DNA from: Tepidanaerobacter acetatoxydans Re1
GTDB taxonomy: Bacteria; Bacillota; Thermosediminibacteria; Thermosediminibacterales; Tepidanaerobacteraceae
Reading direction: 5' to 3'
Assembly: GCF_000328765.2 (NCBI RefSeq)
Contig: NC_019954.2
Span: 1,966,516 to 2,030,515 of the forward strand
Length of the DNA: 64,000 bases
The position numbers and the translations under genes are program-made. Shown here piece after piece: positions 53,644-62,204 of the stretch. The notes under the pieces are model-generated. The model did no database searches and had not been told where the DNA came from. It worked only from the letters and a program-made list of their open reading frames with translations. Every line of letters starts with the position of its first letter. Positions within the stretch are counted from its first letter, which is position 1.

Positions 53644-55056
53644 ATGTCCAAAACACAAGATTTTATTGATGATGAAAAGATTATAAGGCTTTTAGAGGAG
53701 GGGAAGGACACAGAAAAGTCGGAAATCAGGGAGATTTTTGCCAAATCCAAGGAAAAAAATCGCCTGGAGCCGGAAGAAACGGCAAAACTTTTGCAAATCG
53801 AGGATGAAGATTTGCTGGAAGAGATGTTTTCACTGGCAAGGCAGATAAAGGAAGATGTTTACGGCAACAGAATAGTATTCTTTGCACCCCTTTATATCGG
53901 AAACAATTGCATCAACAACTGCCTATACTGCGGATTCAGGCGCGACAATAAGTCTATCGTCAGGAAGACATTGACAATGGATGAACTAAGAGATGAAGTT
54001 ATCGCCCTTGAAAACAGCGGGCAAAAAAGACTGATACTTGTTTACGGTGAACATCCCATGTATGATGCCGACTTTATAGTTGAAACCATTAAGACAACAT
54101 ATGAAACAAAAACGGGAAATGGTGAGATTCGCAGAGTAAATATCAATGCTGCCCCTATGGATGTGGAAGGTTATCGAAAACTTAAGGATGCCGGAATCGG
54201 CACATTTCAAATATTCCAGGAAACTTACCATCATGAAACATATGCGAAGATACATCCTAAAGGAGATATGAAGAGCGACTATCAGTGGCGGCTCTATGGG
54301 CTTGACAGAGCTCTTGAAGCGGGAATAGATGATGTGGGAATCGGAGCACTTTTTGGTCTGTATGACTGGAAGTTTGAGGTAATGGGCCTTTTGTATCATA
54401 CTATTCATCTTGAAGAAACCTTTGGAGGCGTCGGTCCTCACACTATTTCTTTTCCAAGACTTGAACCGGCTTTAGATACACCATTTGTACAGCAGACAAA
54501 ATATAGGGTATCTGATGACGACTTTAAAAAACTCGTAGCCATAATCCGGCTTTCGGTGCCCTATACTGGAATGATTTTAACCGCCAGAGAAAGCCCCCAA
54601 GTAAGGAAAGAAGTTATACCGCTTGGGGTATCGCAGATTGATGCAGGCTCAAGAATAGGCATCGGCGGCTATGCCGAAGCCGCAAAGGGCTATATCCCCG
54701 AGAAGGAGCAGTTTCATTTGGGAGATATAAGGTCACTTGATGAAGTTGTCCGTGAAATTTGCAGCTTTGGGTGTATTCCATCCTTCTGTACAGCAGGGTA
54801 TAGAGCAGGCAGAACCGGCGATCACTTTATGTCCCTTGCTAAACCCGGTTTTGTTCATAACTACTGCATGCCAAATGCTGTGCTGACTTTCAAAGAATAT
54901 CTTTTAGACTATGCTTCCGAAGAAACACGTGCAGTTGGCGAGGCAGCCATACAAAAACAGCTCGAGGCCTTTGAAAAGGAAAGCCCTGAAAGAAGGAAAT
55001 ATGTTGAGGACAAACTAAAGCTGATCGAGCAAGGTCAACGTGATGTTTATGTTTGA
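53644..55056 (+). CDS. HydG-like radical SAM tyrosine lyase lacking one auxiliary-cluster cysteine
   Basis: A 470-residue homologue of HydG, which splits tyrosine to p-cresol, CO and cyanide for the H-cluster of [FeFe]-hydrogenase. The SAM-cluster cysteines are intact (Cys89, Cys93, Cys96 in CINNCLYCGFRRDN). In the C-terminal CX2CX22C motif for the second cluster, the middle cysteine is Gly385 (Cys382-T-A-Gly385, then Cys408). The SAM-side sequence CGFRRDN also departs from the CPYHYKN I know from true HydG. No HydE, HydF or hydrogenase lies in the window. It is thus probably a paralogue with another product. The ATG at 53644 has AGGAGG seven bases upstream. Confidence 0.85.
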   Translation: MSKTQDFIDDEKIIRLLEEGKDTEKSEIREIFAKSKEKNRLEPEETAKLLQIEDEDLLEEMFSLARQIKEDVYGNRIVFFAPLYIGNNCINNCLYCGFRRDNKSIVRKTLTMDELRDEVIALENSGQKRLILVYGEHPMYDADFIVETIKTTYETKTGNGEIRRVNINAAPMDVEGYRKLKDAGIGTFQIFQETYHHETYAKIHPKGDMKSDYQWRLYGLDRALEAGIDDVGIGALFGLYDWKFEVMGLLYHTIHLEETFGGVGPHTISFPRLEPALDTPFVQQTKYRVSDDDFKKLVAIIRLSVPYTGMILTARESPQVRKEVIPLGVSQIDAGSRIGIGGYAEAAKGYIPEKEQFHLGDIRSLDEVVREICSFGCIPSFCTAGYRAGRTGDHFMSLAKPGFVHNYCMPNAVLTFKEYLLDYASEETRAVGEAAIQKQLEAFEKESPERRKYVEDKLKLIEQGQRDVYV

Positions 55057-55372
55057 TAATGAGTTTAAAGATATGATAGTATCTTGCCTTACAGAGGCAC
55101 TAAATGCCAAAGACCTAAAATCTGCCCTTGAAAAATCCTCTAAGATTATAACAGCATTTTATCCAAATACTAAGTTATGGTTTACAAAAAGTTTTGGCAA
55201 AAGATGGTCCTTTATTGCCGGGGCAGGGGTAGACTCCTTCATTCAGCCTCAAAGAATCGAATATCAGGATGGTTATGCAGCATTTTTGCAAAACTTTGCT
55301 TTTAGGCAAGAGCAGGAAAAGGACGTCTTGACAGACCTTTTCAGGATAATCACCACCATCCAACACCAATAA
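55043..55372 (+). CDS. Small unknown protein coupled to the HydG-like gene
   Basis: A predicted 109-residue soluble protein starting MFMFDNEFKDMIVSCL. It has a helical N-terminal half and an aromatic, basic middle (TKLWFTKSFGKRWSFIAGAG) followed by an acidic helical end. I do not recognise it; it is not the TM1266-type regulator often found beside hydG. The ATG at 55043 lies inside the last codons of the HydG-like gene, with AAGGT seven bases before, so the two are translated together. A dedicated partner or regulator is a reasonable inference. Confidence 0.7.
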   Translation: MFMFDNEFKDMIVSCLTEALNAKDLKSALEKSSKIITAFYPNTKLWFTKSFGKRWSFIAGAGVDSFIQPQRIEYQDGYAAFLQNFAFRQEQEKDVLTDLFRIITTIQHQ

Positions 55373-55379
55373 ATCTAAG

Positions 55380-55421
55380 AAAGCCAGGAGCTCTCTATGT
55401 AAATTGAAAGCCCCTGGCTTT
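55380..55421. terminator. Hairpin between convergent genes
   Basis: AAAGCCAGG (55380-55388) and CCTGGCTTT (55413-55421), with further pairing inside (AGCTC near GAAAGC). It overlaps the end of nrdG and has only a short T run on either strand, so it is a weak two-way terminator at most. Confidence 0.45.
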
Positions 55422-56087
55422 AAATATTTCAACATATTCTTTAGCTTTTATTGAAAAGGACGATATAGCTTGAGCATTTTCAAAGCAAGAAGTTCTCACA
55501 GGCTTATTATCCTTTGTTCTGCAACGCTGGATTACGTACCTTTTAGCTCGAAAAATCCATTCTAAAATTTGGACATAATCATCTTCGTAAAGCGTCGGCC
55601 AACCGGTAGTTCTAAATTCATAATCAATGCCGCTTTGTTTTATAAGTTGCATACTCTTTGAAATAGAATCGCAAGATACTGAGCCTTTGCATATTGCCGG
55701 ATATTTTTTCGGTGGAGCTTTGATATCCATGGCTATAAAATCAAGTAAATTGCTTTTAATAAGCTGATTGAGCGCTTCGGGCCTTGTGCCATTTGTATCA
55801 AGTTTAAGCTTAAAGCCTAAATCCTTGATTTTTAGTGCAAAAGCTACGAGGTCCTCTTGCAATGTAGGCTCGCCTCCGCTTATAACCACCGCATCTATCA
55901 AGCCCTTTCTTTTTTGTAGAAACTTGATTATTTCATTTTCTTCATATGGGAAATCCAGGCCTTTTGAAATAAGCTGCCGGTTGTGGCAGTAAATACAATT
56001 CATATTACAACCGCATGTAAATACTACAGATGCAAGCAAACCCGGATAATCTACTGTTGAACACTTATGCAGCCCGCCTATCAGCAT
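55395..56087 (-). CDS. nrdG: Anaerobic ribonucleotide reductase activating protein
   Basis: A radical SAM enzyme of 230 residues that places the glycyl radical on NrdD. The SAM-cluster motif is CNMNCIYC, followed by the SAM-binding VVISGGEPTLQED; the start GGLHKCSTVDYPG is characteristic of this activase group. Its ATG overlaps the nrdD stop, so the two are coupled. The protein is longer than the short E. coli-type NrdG (about 155 residues), as is usual in Clostridia. Confidence 0.9.
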   Translation of the reverse strand: MLIGGLHKCSTVDYPGLLASVVFTCGCNMNCIYCHNRQLISKGLDFPYEENEIIKFLQKRKGLIDAVVISGGEPTLQEDLVAFALKIKDLGFKLKLDTNGTRPEALNQLIKSNLLDFIAMDIKAPPKKYPAICKGSVSCDSISKSMQLIKQSGIDYEFRTTGWPTLYEDDYVQILEWIFRAKRYVIQRCRTKDNKPVRTSCFENAQAISSFSIKAKEYVEIFKARGFQFT

Positions 56088-57916
56088 AATTGATGTTCCT
56101 TGATTTTAAACATCTTGCGATTAGCATACTCTTCCCGTTTACCTTTGTTAAAGTTCTTTACAGGTCTAAGGTATCCGGTAACCCGCGTCCATATCTCAGT
56201 TTCCTTGCCGCACTTAGGGCATATAGTTTGTTCCCCTCGAAGATATCCATGGTCTGGGCAAATACTGAAAGTGGGCGTTATGGATATATAAGGTATTTTA
56301 TAATGGGTAAAAATCTTGCGTATGATGTTTTTGCATAATGATATGTCTTCTATGCACTCGCCTAAATAAATATGGCAAACGGTGCCGCCGGTGTATAGTG
56401 CTTGCAGCTCATCCTGCAGCTCCATAACTTCAAAAATATCATCTGTGTAATCTGCCGGAAGCTGGGTTGAATTTGTATAATAGGGAACATTCTTACCTGC
56501 GGTTTTAATAAACGGATATTTTTTTGTATCAAGCATCGCCAGACGGTAAGAAGCTCCTTCGGCCGGTGTTGCCTCAAGGTTATAAAAATGACCGGTTTCT
56601 TTTTGAAACTCGACAAGCTTTTTCCGTAAAAAGTGCATAACATCTAATGCAAACTGGAGCCCGCCCTTAGCAGCTATCCCGGCACCTACAAAATTTTCCA
56701 GTGCTTCATTCATCCCAATAATTCCGATGGTGTTAAAATGATTGTACCAGTACTCGCCGGTCCTATCCTTGATATGGCGCAGATAATGGGTCGAATAGGG
56801 ATATAAGTCTGCCTCGGATTGCCGTTCGATGACCTTTCGCTTTATTTCAAGGGAAATCTTGGCTAGTTCCGCCATCTGTTCCAATCGCTTAAAAAACTCA
56901 TCTTTTGTTTTTGAAAGATAGCCTATCCTTGGCAAATTTATTGTAACAACGCCGATAGAACCAGTCATAGGATTGCTGCCGAAAAGGCCGCCGCCTCTTT
57001 TTCTTATTTCCGAAGTATCAAGCCGCAGTCTGCAGCACATAGATATAGCATCTTCCGGTGAGAGGTCCGAATTTATGAAATTTGCAAAATAAGGTATGCC
57101 ATATTTGCAAGTAATTTTCATAAAATCGTCAACTACCGGGTTTTCCCAGTCAAAATCCCAGGTGATGTTGATTGTAGGGATAGGAAAGGTGAATACCCTG
57201 CCTCTTGCATCACCCTCTAACATAACTTCGCAAAACGCCCTGTTGAATATATCCATTTCTTCTTGAAAATCACCATAAACCTCCCTCATAGCCTGTCCGC
57301 CGATAATAACCGAATGATTCCTTAGACCCCTCGGCACTTTGATATCAAAGGTAAGATTTGAAAAGGGGCATTGAAAGCCGACTCGCGTGGGAACATTTAA
57401 GTTAAATACAAACTCTTGAAGGCATTGTTTGACTTGGGTATATGAAAGGCCGTCGTAGCGAATAAAGGGAGCGCAATATATATCGAAGCTGGACCATGCT
57501 TGAGCTCCTGCCGCTTCACCCTGAGTTGTAAAGGTTGAATTTACAATCTGGCCGAGAAAAGAGCGAAGATGTCTAGCCGGCCGGCTTTCAACTTTTCCTT
57601 TAACGCCTCCAAAACCTTCCATTAAAAGTTGCCTTAAATCCCAGCCTGCACAGTAAGGGCCGAAAAAACCCAGGTCATGAAGGTGTATGTCGCCGGATTC
57701 ATGAGCAAATCTCACATCTGGAGGGTATACTTCATAGAGCCAGTACTTTTTCGTAAATACTTCTCGCACATAATTATTAAGGCCATTTACGCTTCTTCCG
57801 GTATTGGCATTTTCCTCTACATGCCAATCTCGGTTGCTTAGGTAATCTGAAAACATTTCAACTGTGGCTTCGATGAGTGCATTATCTTCATCGCATTTTA
57901 TTCTTTGAGTAATCAT
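56081..57916 (-). CDS. nrdD: Anaerobic (class III) ribonucleoside triphosphate reductase
   Basis: Reduces ribonucleotides to deoxyribonucleotides without oxygen or B12. The 611-residue protein has the active-site Cys89 in FGPYCAGWDLRQ, a second active-site region CCRLRLDTSEIRKRGGG, the zinc region SICPDHGYL and CPKCGKE, and the radical Gly581 in RVTGYLRPV. The N-terminal ATP-cone that many NrdD proteins use for dATP shut-off is absent; the catalytic domain starts almost at once. It is preceded by a cobalamin riboswitch, which should silence it when B12 is plentiful. Confidence 0.93.
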   Translation of the reverse strand: MITQRIKCDEDNALIEATVEMFSDYLSNRDWHVEENANTGRSVNGLNNYVREVFTKKYWLYEVYPPDVRFAHESGDIHLHDLGFFGPYCAGWDLRQLLMEGFGGVKGKVESRPARHLRSFLGQIVNSTFTTQGEAAGAQAWSSFDIYCAPFIRYDGLSYTQVKQCLQEFVFNLNVPTRVGFQCPFSNLTFDIKVPRGLRNHSVIIGGQAMREVYGDFQEEMDIFNRAFCEVMLEGDARGRVFTFPIPTINITWDFDWENPVVDDFMKITCKYGIPYFANFINSDLSPEDAISMCCRLRLDTSEIRKRGGGLFGSNPMTGSIGVVTINLPRIGYLSKTKDEFFKRLEQMAELAKISLEIKRKVIERQSEADLYPYSTHYLRHIKDRTGEYWYNHFNTIGIIGMNEALENFVGAGIAAKGGLQFALDVMHFLRKKLVEFQKETGHFYNLEATPAEGASYRLAMLDTKKYPFIKTAGKNVPYYTNSTQLPADYTDDIFEVMELQDELQALYTGGTVCHIYLGECIEDISLCKNIIRKIFTHYKIPYISITPTFSICPDHGYLRGEQTICPKCGKETEIWTRVTGYLRPVKNFNKGKREEYANRKMFKIKEHQLC

Positions 57917-57930
57917 AGATATTCCTCCAC

Positions 57931-57965
57931 AAAAAAATTAATCCTCTCGACAAGTAGTCAAGAGG
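57931..57965 (-). terminator. Probable riboswitch-linked terminator before nrdD
   Basis: Minus-strand CCTCTTGAC-TACTT-GTCGAGAGG followed after six bases by seven T, between the cobalamin riboswitch and the nrdD ribosome-binding site. It is the likely expression platform. Confidence 0.55.
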
Positions 57966-58029
57966 TTATAAAAAACCATAGAATATAAATTTCATATCCT
58001 GCCCCCTATCGACCGTAGAGTAAGATGTT

Positions 58030-58190
58030 TGGCACAGGCAGGTCTTCTGACTTAGGTTCATGGATACTGTAGGCCTTCCCGAAAAATTCAGTGGCAAATT
58101 TACAGCACCTCACCAACACAGTGGCGGGACCGTGCAGGATTTTTACCTGCTTCCCTTTTAACCGAAATATTGTATCGGCACCTGTGCTTA
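58030..58190 (-). promoter_or_regulatory. Cobalamin riboswitch controlling nrdDG
   Basis: The minus strand carries the conserved parts in order: AAGCACAGGTGCC, AAAAGGGAAGCAGGT, the GCCACTGTG box within CGGTCCCGCCACTG, and the closing AGTCAGAAGACCTGCCTGTG. The closing helix pairs CACAGG with CCTGTG. It lies upstream of nrdD. Confidence 0.93.
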
Positions 58191-58221
58191 AATATTAAAT
58201 TATCAACATATAGATAGTTAT

Positions 58222-58250
58222 ATTGTAACTCATACTATATATTGTGTCAA
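58222..58250 (-). promoter_or_regulatory. Promoter of the riboswitch-nrdDG unit
   Basis: Minus-strand TTGACA (58245-58250), 17 bases, TACAAT (58222-58227), about 30 bases before the riboswitch begins. A very good sigma-A match. Confidence 0.75.
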
Positions 58251-58300
58251 TACTCTTACCACATTATGGAGGAAACTTATCTTAGAAATTCTGTATTTCT

Positions 58301-59542
58301 TTAGTTAATAAGATACTTTTCGTATTTTTTTAATATGGCAATGTCAATTTCACCTTTTATCTTTACTCCATCGTCCTTATATTCAATTTCATTAATCAGA
58401 CCGTTTTTATGGATTTCATCAACAGCCGAACCGCTATCATAGGGTATAAAAAGCTCAGCCTTGCGGCGATTGGAGGGAAGTATACGGCATATCGCCTCTA
58501 AAAGCTTATCTAGGTTTTTGCCCGTCAATGCAGAAATTCCTATGGTATTATCTTTGTTATATCCTTCGATAAAAACACTTGCATCCCCGCTTATGTCTAT
58601 TTTATTTATGGCAATTATTATAGGTGTTTGTTCTGCGCCTAGTTCTTTTAAGACTGAATTTACTACAAAAATGTCTTCGTCTATTGTGGGGCTTGAACCG
58701 TCAGCCACATGAATTAAAAGATCTGCTTCCTTTACTTCTTCCAATGTGGCTCGAAAGGCTTCCACCAGGTGGTGAGGAAGCTTGCGTATAAATCCTACTG
58801 TATCTGATAAGAGTACCTTTCGCCCGTCAGGAAGAACAAGATTGCGAGTGGTGGTATCCAGTGTTTCAAAAAGCCTGTCTCCTGTTTTTACATCGGCATC
58901 TGTTAAGGCATTCATCAAGGTAGATTTACCAGCATTTGTATAGCCTACAAGGCTTATTACAGGATAGCTGCGGGACTGGATGATAATCTTTCGGCTTTTT
59001 TGTACATTTTTAAGCTCCTCTTTTAGATGATGAATTCTACGGCGAATATGGCGCCTATCGGTTTCCAGCTTGGTTTCACCGGGTCCACGAGTACCAATTC
59101 CACCGCCTTCTTGGGAAAGCTCTATACCTTTTCCCGTAAGCCTCGGCATCATATACTGAAGTTGTGCAAGCTCAACTTGAATCTTGCCTTCAGAGGTCTT
59201 AGCTCTTTGGGCAAATATATCAAGTATAAGCATAGTCCTGTCAATTATCTGAACACCTGTGAGATTTTCCAGATTTCTAATTTGAACCGGCGAAAGCTCA
59301 TCATCACAGATAACAGCATTTGCCCCAAGAGCTTTTACCGCTTGTGCCACTTCTTCGGCTTTGCCTCTGCCTACATAGTAAGCAGGATCTATTTTATTTC
59401 TTTTTTGTACTGCCTCCCCAACTACCTCCACTGCCGCGGTTTGGGCTAAGAGTCTTAGTTCCTGAAAGGAATCTTCATCAGATATATCATTGCACATACT
59501 TAAAAGCAGTGCTCTTGTGCTTTTATCTGAAGTTGAAATCAT
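58301..59542 (-). CDS. hflX: Ribosome-associated GTPase HflX
   Basis: HflX binds the 50S subunit and rescues or splits stalled ribosomes. The 413-residue protein shows the N-terminal HflX domain (YYVGRGKAEEVAQ, GVQIIDRTMLILDIFAQRA). The linker with QEGGGIGTRGPGETKLETDR follows, then the G domain with GYTNAGKSTLMNAL, DTVGFIRKLPHHLVEAF and NKID. A shorter C-terminal domain of about 60 residues ends the protein. It stands on the same strand as the riboswitch unit but upstream of it, with a separate control region between. Confidence 0.94.
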   Translation of the reverse strand: MISTSDKSTRALLLSMCNDISDEDSFQELRLLAQTAAVEVVGEAVQKRNKIDPAYYVGRGKAEEVAQAVKALGANAVICDDELSPVQIRNLENLTGVQIIDRTMLILDIFAQRAKTSEGKIQVELAQLQYMMPRLTGKGIELSQEGGGIGTRGPGETKLETDRRHIRRRIHHLKEELKNVQKSRKIIIQSRSYPVISLVGYTNAGKSTLMNALTDADVKTGDRLFETLDTTTRNLVLPDGRKVLLSDTVGFIRKLPHHLVEAFRATLEEVKEADLLIHVADGSSPTIDEDIFVVNSVLKELGAEQTPIIIAINKIDISGDASVFIEGYNKDNTIGISALTGKNLDKLLEAICRILPSNRRKAELFIPYDSGSAVDEIHKNGLINEIEYKDDGVKIKGEIDIAILKKYEKYLIN

Positions 59543-59595
59543 TGCAACACCTCTTGTATTTTGTTACATATATCTTATTAGCAAAGAAATGCAGA

Positions 59596-60771
59596 TTACT
59601 TTGCCCTCTCCAGCCATCTTGCCGCACCTTGAGCATATGCTGCTGCTCCAATTGGCAGGCAATCCTCATTGAAAATCACTTTGGGATGATGCCCACCATA
59701 GCAATATCCTTCCTCAGCACTGCCGGTACCTATTATAAAGAACATGGAGGGAACTTTAGCAGCAATTTCGGCAAAATCCTCCGAACCGCTCATGCGTTGA
59801 CTAACTTGGGCTACGCCCTTTTCACCAAGCATCTCTTTTAAGGCTTCACCTATTATATCAGCCATCTGAGAATCTATACTGAGCGAACACACAGACCCTT
59901 TATATTTAATCTCTGCACTGCCGCGGAAAGTAGAAGCCACTCCATCCGTTACCTCTTGTATTCTCTTTAGCATATAGCTTCTCACTTCTTCGTTAAATGT
60001 CCTAAGAGTTCCTTCTAAAACAGCTTTTTCGGGAATTACATTTCCTGCCGCTCCGGACTGAAATTTGCCTACCGTTAAAACAACCATTTCTTCAGGATTG
60101 GCTTCACGGCTTACAAGTTCCTGAAGTGCTAGGTGCAGATGGACTCCCATGTTAATTGGATCAATTGAAAGCTGAGGGCACGCACCGTGGCTTCCCAAGC
60201 CATGGAGTGTGATTATAAAATAATCGGCAGATGCAGCTACTACACCTTTGTTGTAACCTATAAATCCTGTGGGCAAAAGCGGTATAACATGTGCTGCCAT
60301 AGCTGCATCTACTTTCGGATTTTCCAGGATTCCATCCGCTATTAAAGCTTTCGCACCTTCAAGTGTTTCTTCGCCAGGCTGGAAAACAAGCTTGACAATA
60401 CCTTCAAGTTCTTCTTCGGATTCCTTTAGCATCTTTGCAGCAGCAAGCAGCATAGCCGTATGCAAGTCATGTCCACATGTATGAGCACATTTCCCCTTGG
60501 CTGCAAAAGGCAGGCCGCTTTCTTCTTCCATGGGCAGTGCGTCCATATCAGCTCGAAGCAGTATTACTTTGCCGTCTGTTTTTTTGCCGACAGTGGCTGT
60601 TACTCCATAACCGCTTATTAGTTTAGGCTCATAACCCATTTCTTTTAGCTTTTCAACCACAAAACCACTGGTCTTGGGAAGCTCCATTCCGAGTTCCGGA
60701 ATTTGGTGCAGATACCTGCGATTTGCAATTATTTCTTCCTTGATTTCCATTGCTCTTTTTAAATAATCCAT
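59596..60771 (-). CDS. M20 family amidohydrolase (aminoacylase/hippuricase-like)
   Basis: A 391-residue metal-dependent amidohydrolase that would cleave N-acyl or N-carbamoyl amino acids. Metal-binding parts are AHTCGHDLHTAMLL, QPGEETLEGAKALI and MSGSEDFAEIA; the dimerisation domain lies between (about 185-300). Family members include hippurate hydrolase, N-acetyl-diaminopimelate deacetylase and amino acid aminoacylases; the exact substrate is not decidable. It is a lone gene behind hflX's upstream neighbour region, with GGAGAGTT before its ATG. Confidence 0.88.
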   Translation of the reverse strand: MDYLKRAMEIKEEIIANRRYLHQIPELGMELPKTSGFVVEKLKEMGYEPKLISGYGVTATVGKKTDGKVILLRADMDALPMEEESGLPFAAKGKCAHTCGHDLHTAMLLAAAKMLKESEEELEGIVKLVFQPGEETLEGAKALIADGILENPKVDAAMAAHVIPLLPTGFIGYNKGVVAASADYFIITLHGLGSHGACPQLSIDPINMGVHLHLALQELVSREANPEEMVVLTVGKFQSGAAGNVIPEKAVLEGTLRTFNEEVRSYMLKRIQEVTDGVASTFRGSAEIKYKGSVCSLSIDSQMADIIGEALKEMLGEKGVAQVSQRMSGSEDFAEIAAKVPSMFFIIGTGSAEEGYCYGGHHPKVIFNEDCLPIGAAAYAQGAARWLERAK

Positions 60772-60961
60772 TACGAACTCTCCTTTAGTAATAATTGATT
60801 TCAGTGCAGGAAATTATATTAGCAAATTTGACGTGCCTTAGCATCAAGCAAGACATGTTATTCTAAAATGTAATCATTTGTTGTCATATTCATCTTTACA
60901 TAATAAGAGTTCTGCACTTAAATCACAATTGCCCTGCTAATAGCTGATGAGTGGAAACCGC

Positions 60962-61597
60962 TTATTTCTCCAATACGGCATATGCACGCGTAAAGCCACC
61001 ATCGGATTTATCTATAAGCAGTGGGGCAGCAGAAAAGAACACTCTTTGCACATCTATTTCATCAAGCCGGTTAAGATTTTCTATTATTGGTATGCCATCT
61101 CCCATAAGGATTTTATGCACGGGTGCGGTTGTGCTTTCTACAGGATCAGGTGAAATAAAGTCAATTCCAAGTGCTTTTATATTCAGTTTTACTAAAGCCT
61201 GTGCCAGTTCCTCCGAAAGATAAGGTGAATCCTCAATATATTTGGGGTTGCCCCAGTATTTGGAATATCCGGTTCTTATAAGCACTATGTCGCCGGGTTT
61301 GATATCACAGCCTTCTAATACATCCGCCTCGATTGCCTTTTTTCCGTCTACCGGAGCATCTACAATCACCGCATAACCTATAAAAGTATCTAAGGGAATC
61401 TCATCCAATGTTTTTGCTCCTTTTATGCAGTGAGCAGGTGCATCGCAATGCGTCCCGACATGGACACCGGCATGAAAATCCGTAACCGTAAAACCCCCCT
61501 CATCTATCTGGGCAATTTGCTCAATAACAATAGGAGATGTCCCCGGAAACAGAGGCATTCCCACTTCATAAAGTTGTGACAGATCAATTATCCTCAT
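60962..61597 (-). CDS. Cyclase-family metal hydrolase (kynurenine formamidase-like)
   Basis: A 211-residue protein with the family signature HVGTHCDAPAHCI (metal-binding HxGTHxDxPxH) and the later VLIRTGYSKYW and GIDFISPDPVEST. Relatives hydrolyse N-formylkynurenine or other cyclic or formyl amides, or act in isatin breakdown. The ATG at 61597 has AAGGAGG eight bases upstream; 25 further open codons precede it without support. No tryptophan-degradation gene is nearby, so the substrate is unknown. Confidence 0.87.
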   Translation of the reverse strand: MRIIDLSQLYEVGMPLFPGTSPIVIEQIAQIDEGGFTVTDFHAGVHVGTHCDAPAHCIKGAKTLDEIPLDTFIGYAVIVDAPVDGKKAIEADVLEGCDIKPGDIVLIRTGYSKYWGNPKYIEDSPYLSEELAQALVKLNIKALGIDFISPDPVESTTAPVHKILMGDGIPIIENLNRLDEIDVQRVFFSAAPLLIDKSDGGFTRAYAVLEK

Positions 61598-62204
61598 GGC
61601 AATCCTCCTTATACTAATAATATAATAAGTAAAATAGATACCTACAGATTTATACGTGCTGTTTTCTCTCATATATTAATATTATCTCAAGGAATAATAT
61701 GGCCGTCTGATGAAATATGTATTACTTATTTCAAACCGGGCAGAAACCGCCCAATCTGCTCCATTGGTCTGCCTATTAATCTATATCACAAAAATAACAA
61801 CAATAAAAATATATAAACAGTATTTTTAATAAATTTCATTTTTTTCAGCGCACTTTTGGTATGATACCCCCTCTTTAATTTCATTTATATTTGTTATATT
61901 TCTACATCTTTAATGAAAATTCCTCCTGCATTTCTTTCCGCTTATCTCCAAACAAGGTTTATACTCTAGATAAGATTCCCTATAGTTTCAAGAACATCTC
62001 TTGCAATTGACACACCCTGTGTTAAAGGTATAGAAAACACTAATTCCCTGTTCCTGTGGCTGCCAGCTTTATCCAGCTCGAGGTTACATTCAACAATACA
62101 CACAGCACATATTAATACTGCAAAAAATAAAGGAAACGGCATAACTTTTGTTAATGCCATTTCCTTTATTATTGGCTCTTTTGGTAATGCTAGATCGCAT
62201 CTGT
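61598..62204. other. Spacer between the cyclase-family gene and ilvD
   Basis: AT-rich. The minus strand has a 64-codon frame (61966-62160) with a hydrophobic start MALTKVMPFPLFFAVLI that resembles no family I know, its only ribosome-binding site touching the ATG. Near 61730-61790 a short minus-strand stretch IGRPMEQIGRFLPGLK-stop looks like the end of a lost gene. Neither is called as a gene. Confidence 0.35.

Noticed and set aside
53644-55056. Call as authentic H-cluster maturase HydG
   Set aside because: The auxiliary-cluster motif lacks one cysteine, no other maturase or hydrogenase is nearby, and the sequence after the SAM cysteines differs from HydG. It is therefore listed as HydG-like.
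60790-60860. Second sigma-54 promoter upstream of the M20 gene (AAGGCACG ... TTTGCT)
   Set aside because: The GG and GC are 12 bases apart instead of the required 10.
61966-62160. 64-codon frame between the cyclase-family gene and ilvD
   Set aside because: The only AAAGGA abuts the ATG, the product resembles nothing known, and the neighbouring spacer is non-coding. It is noted in the spacer entry only.
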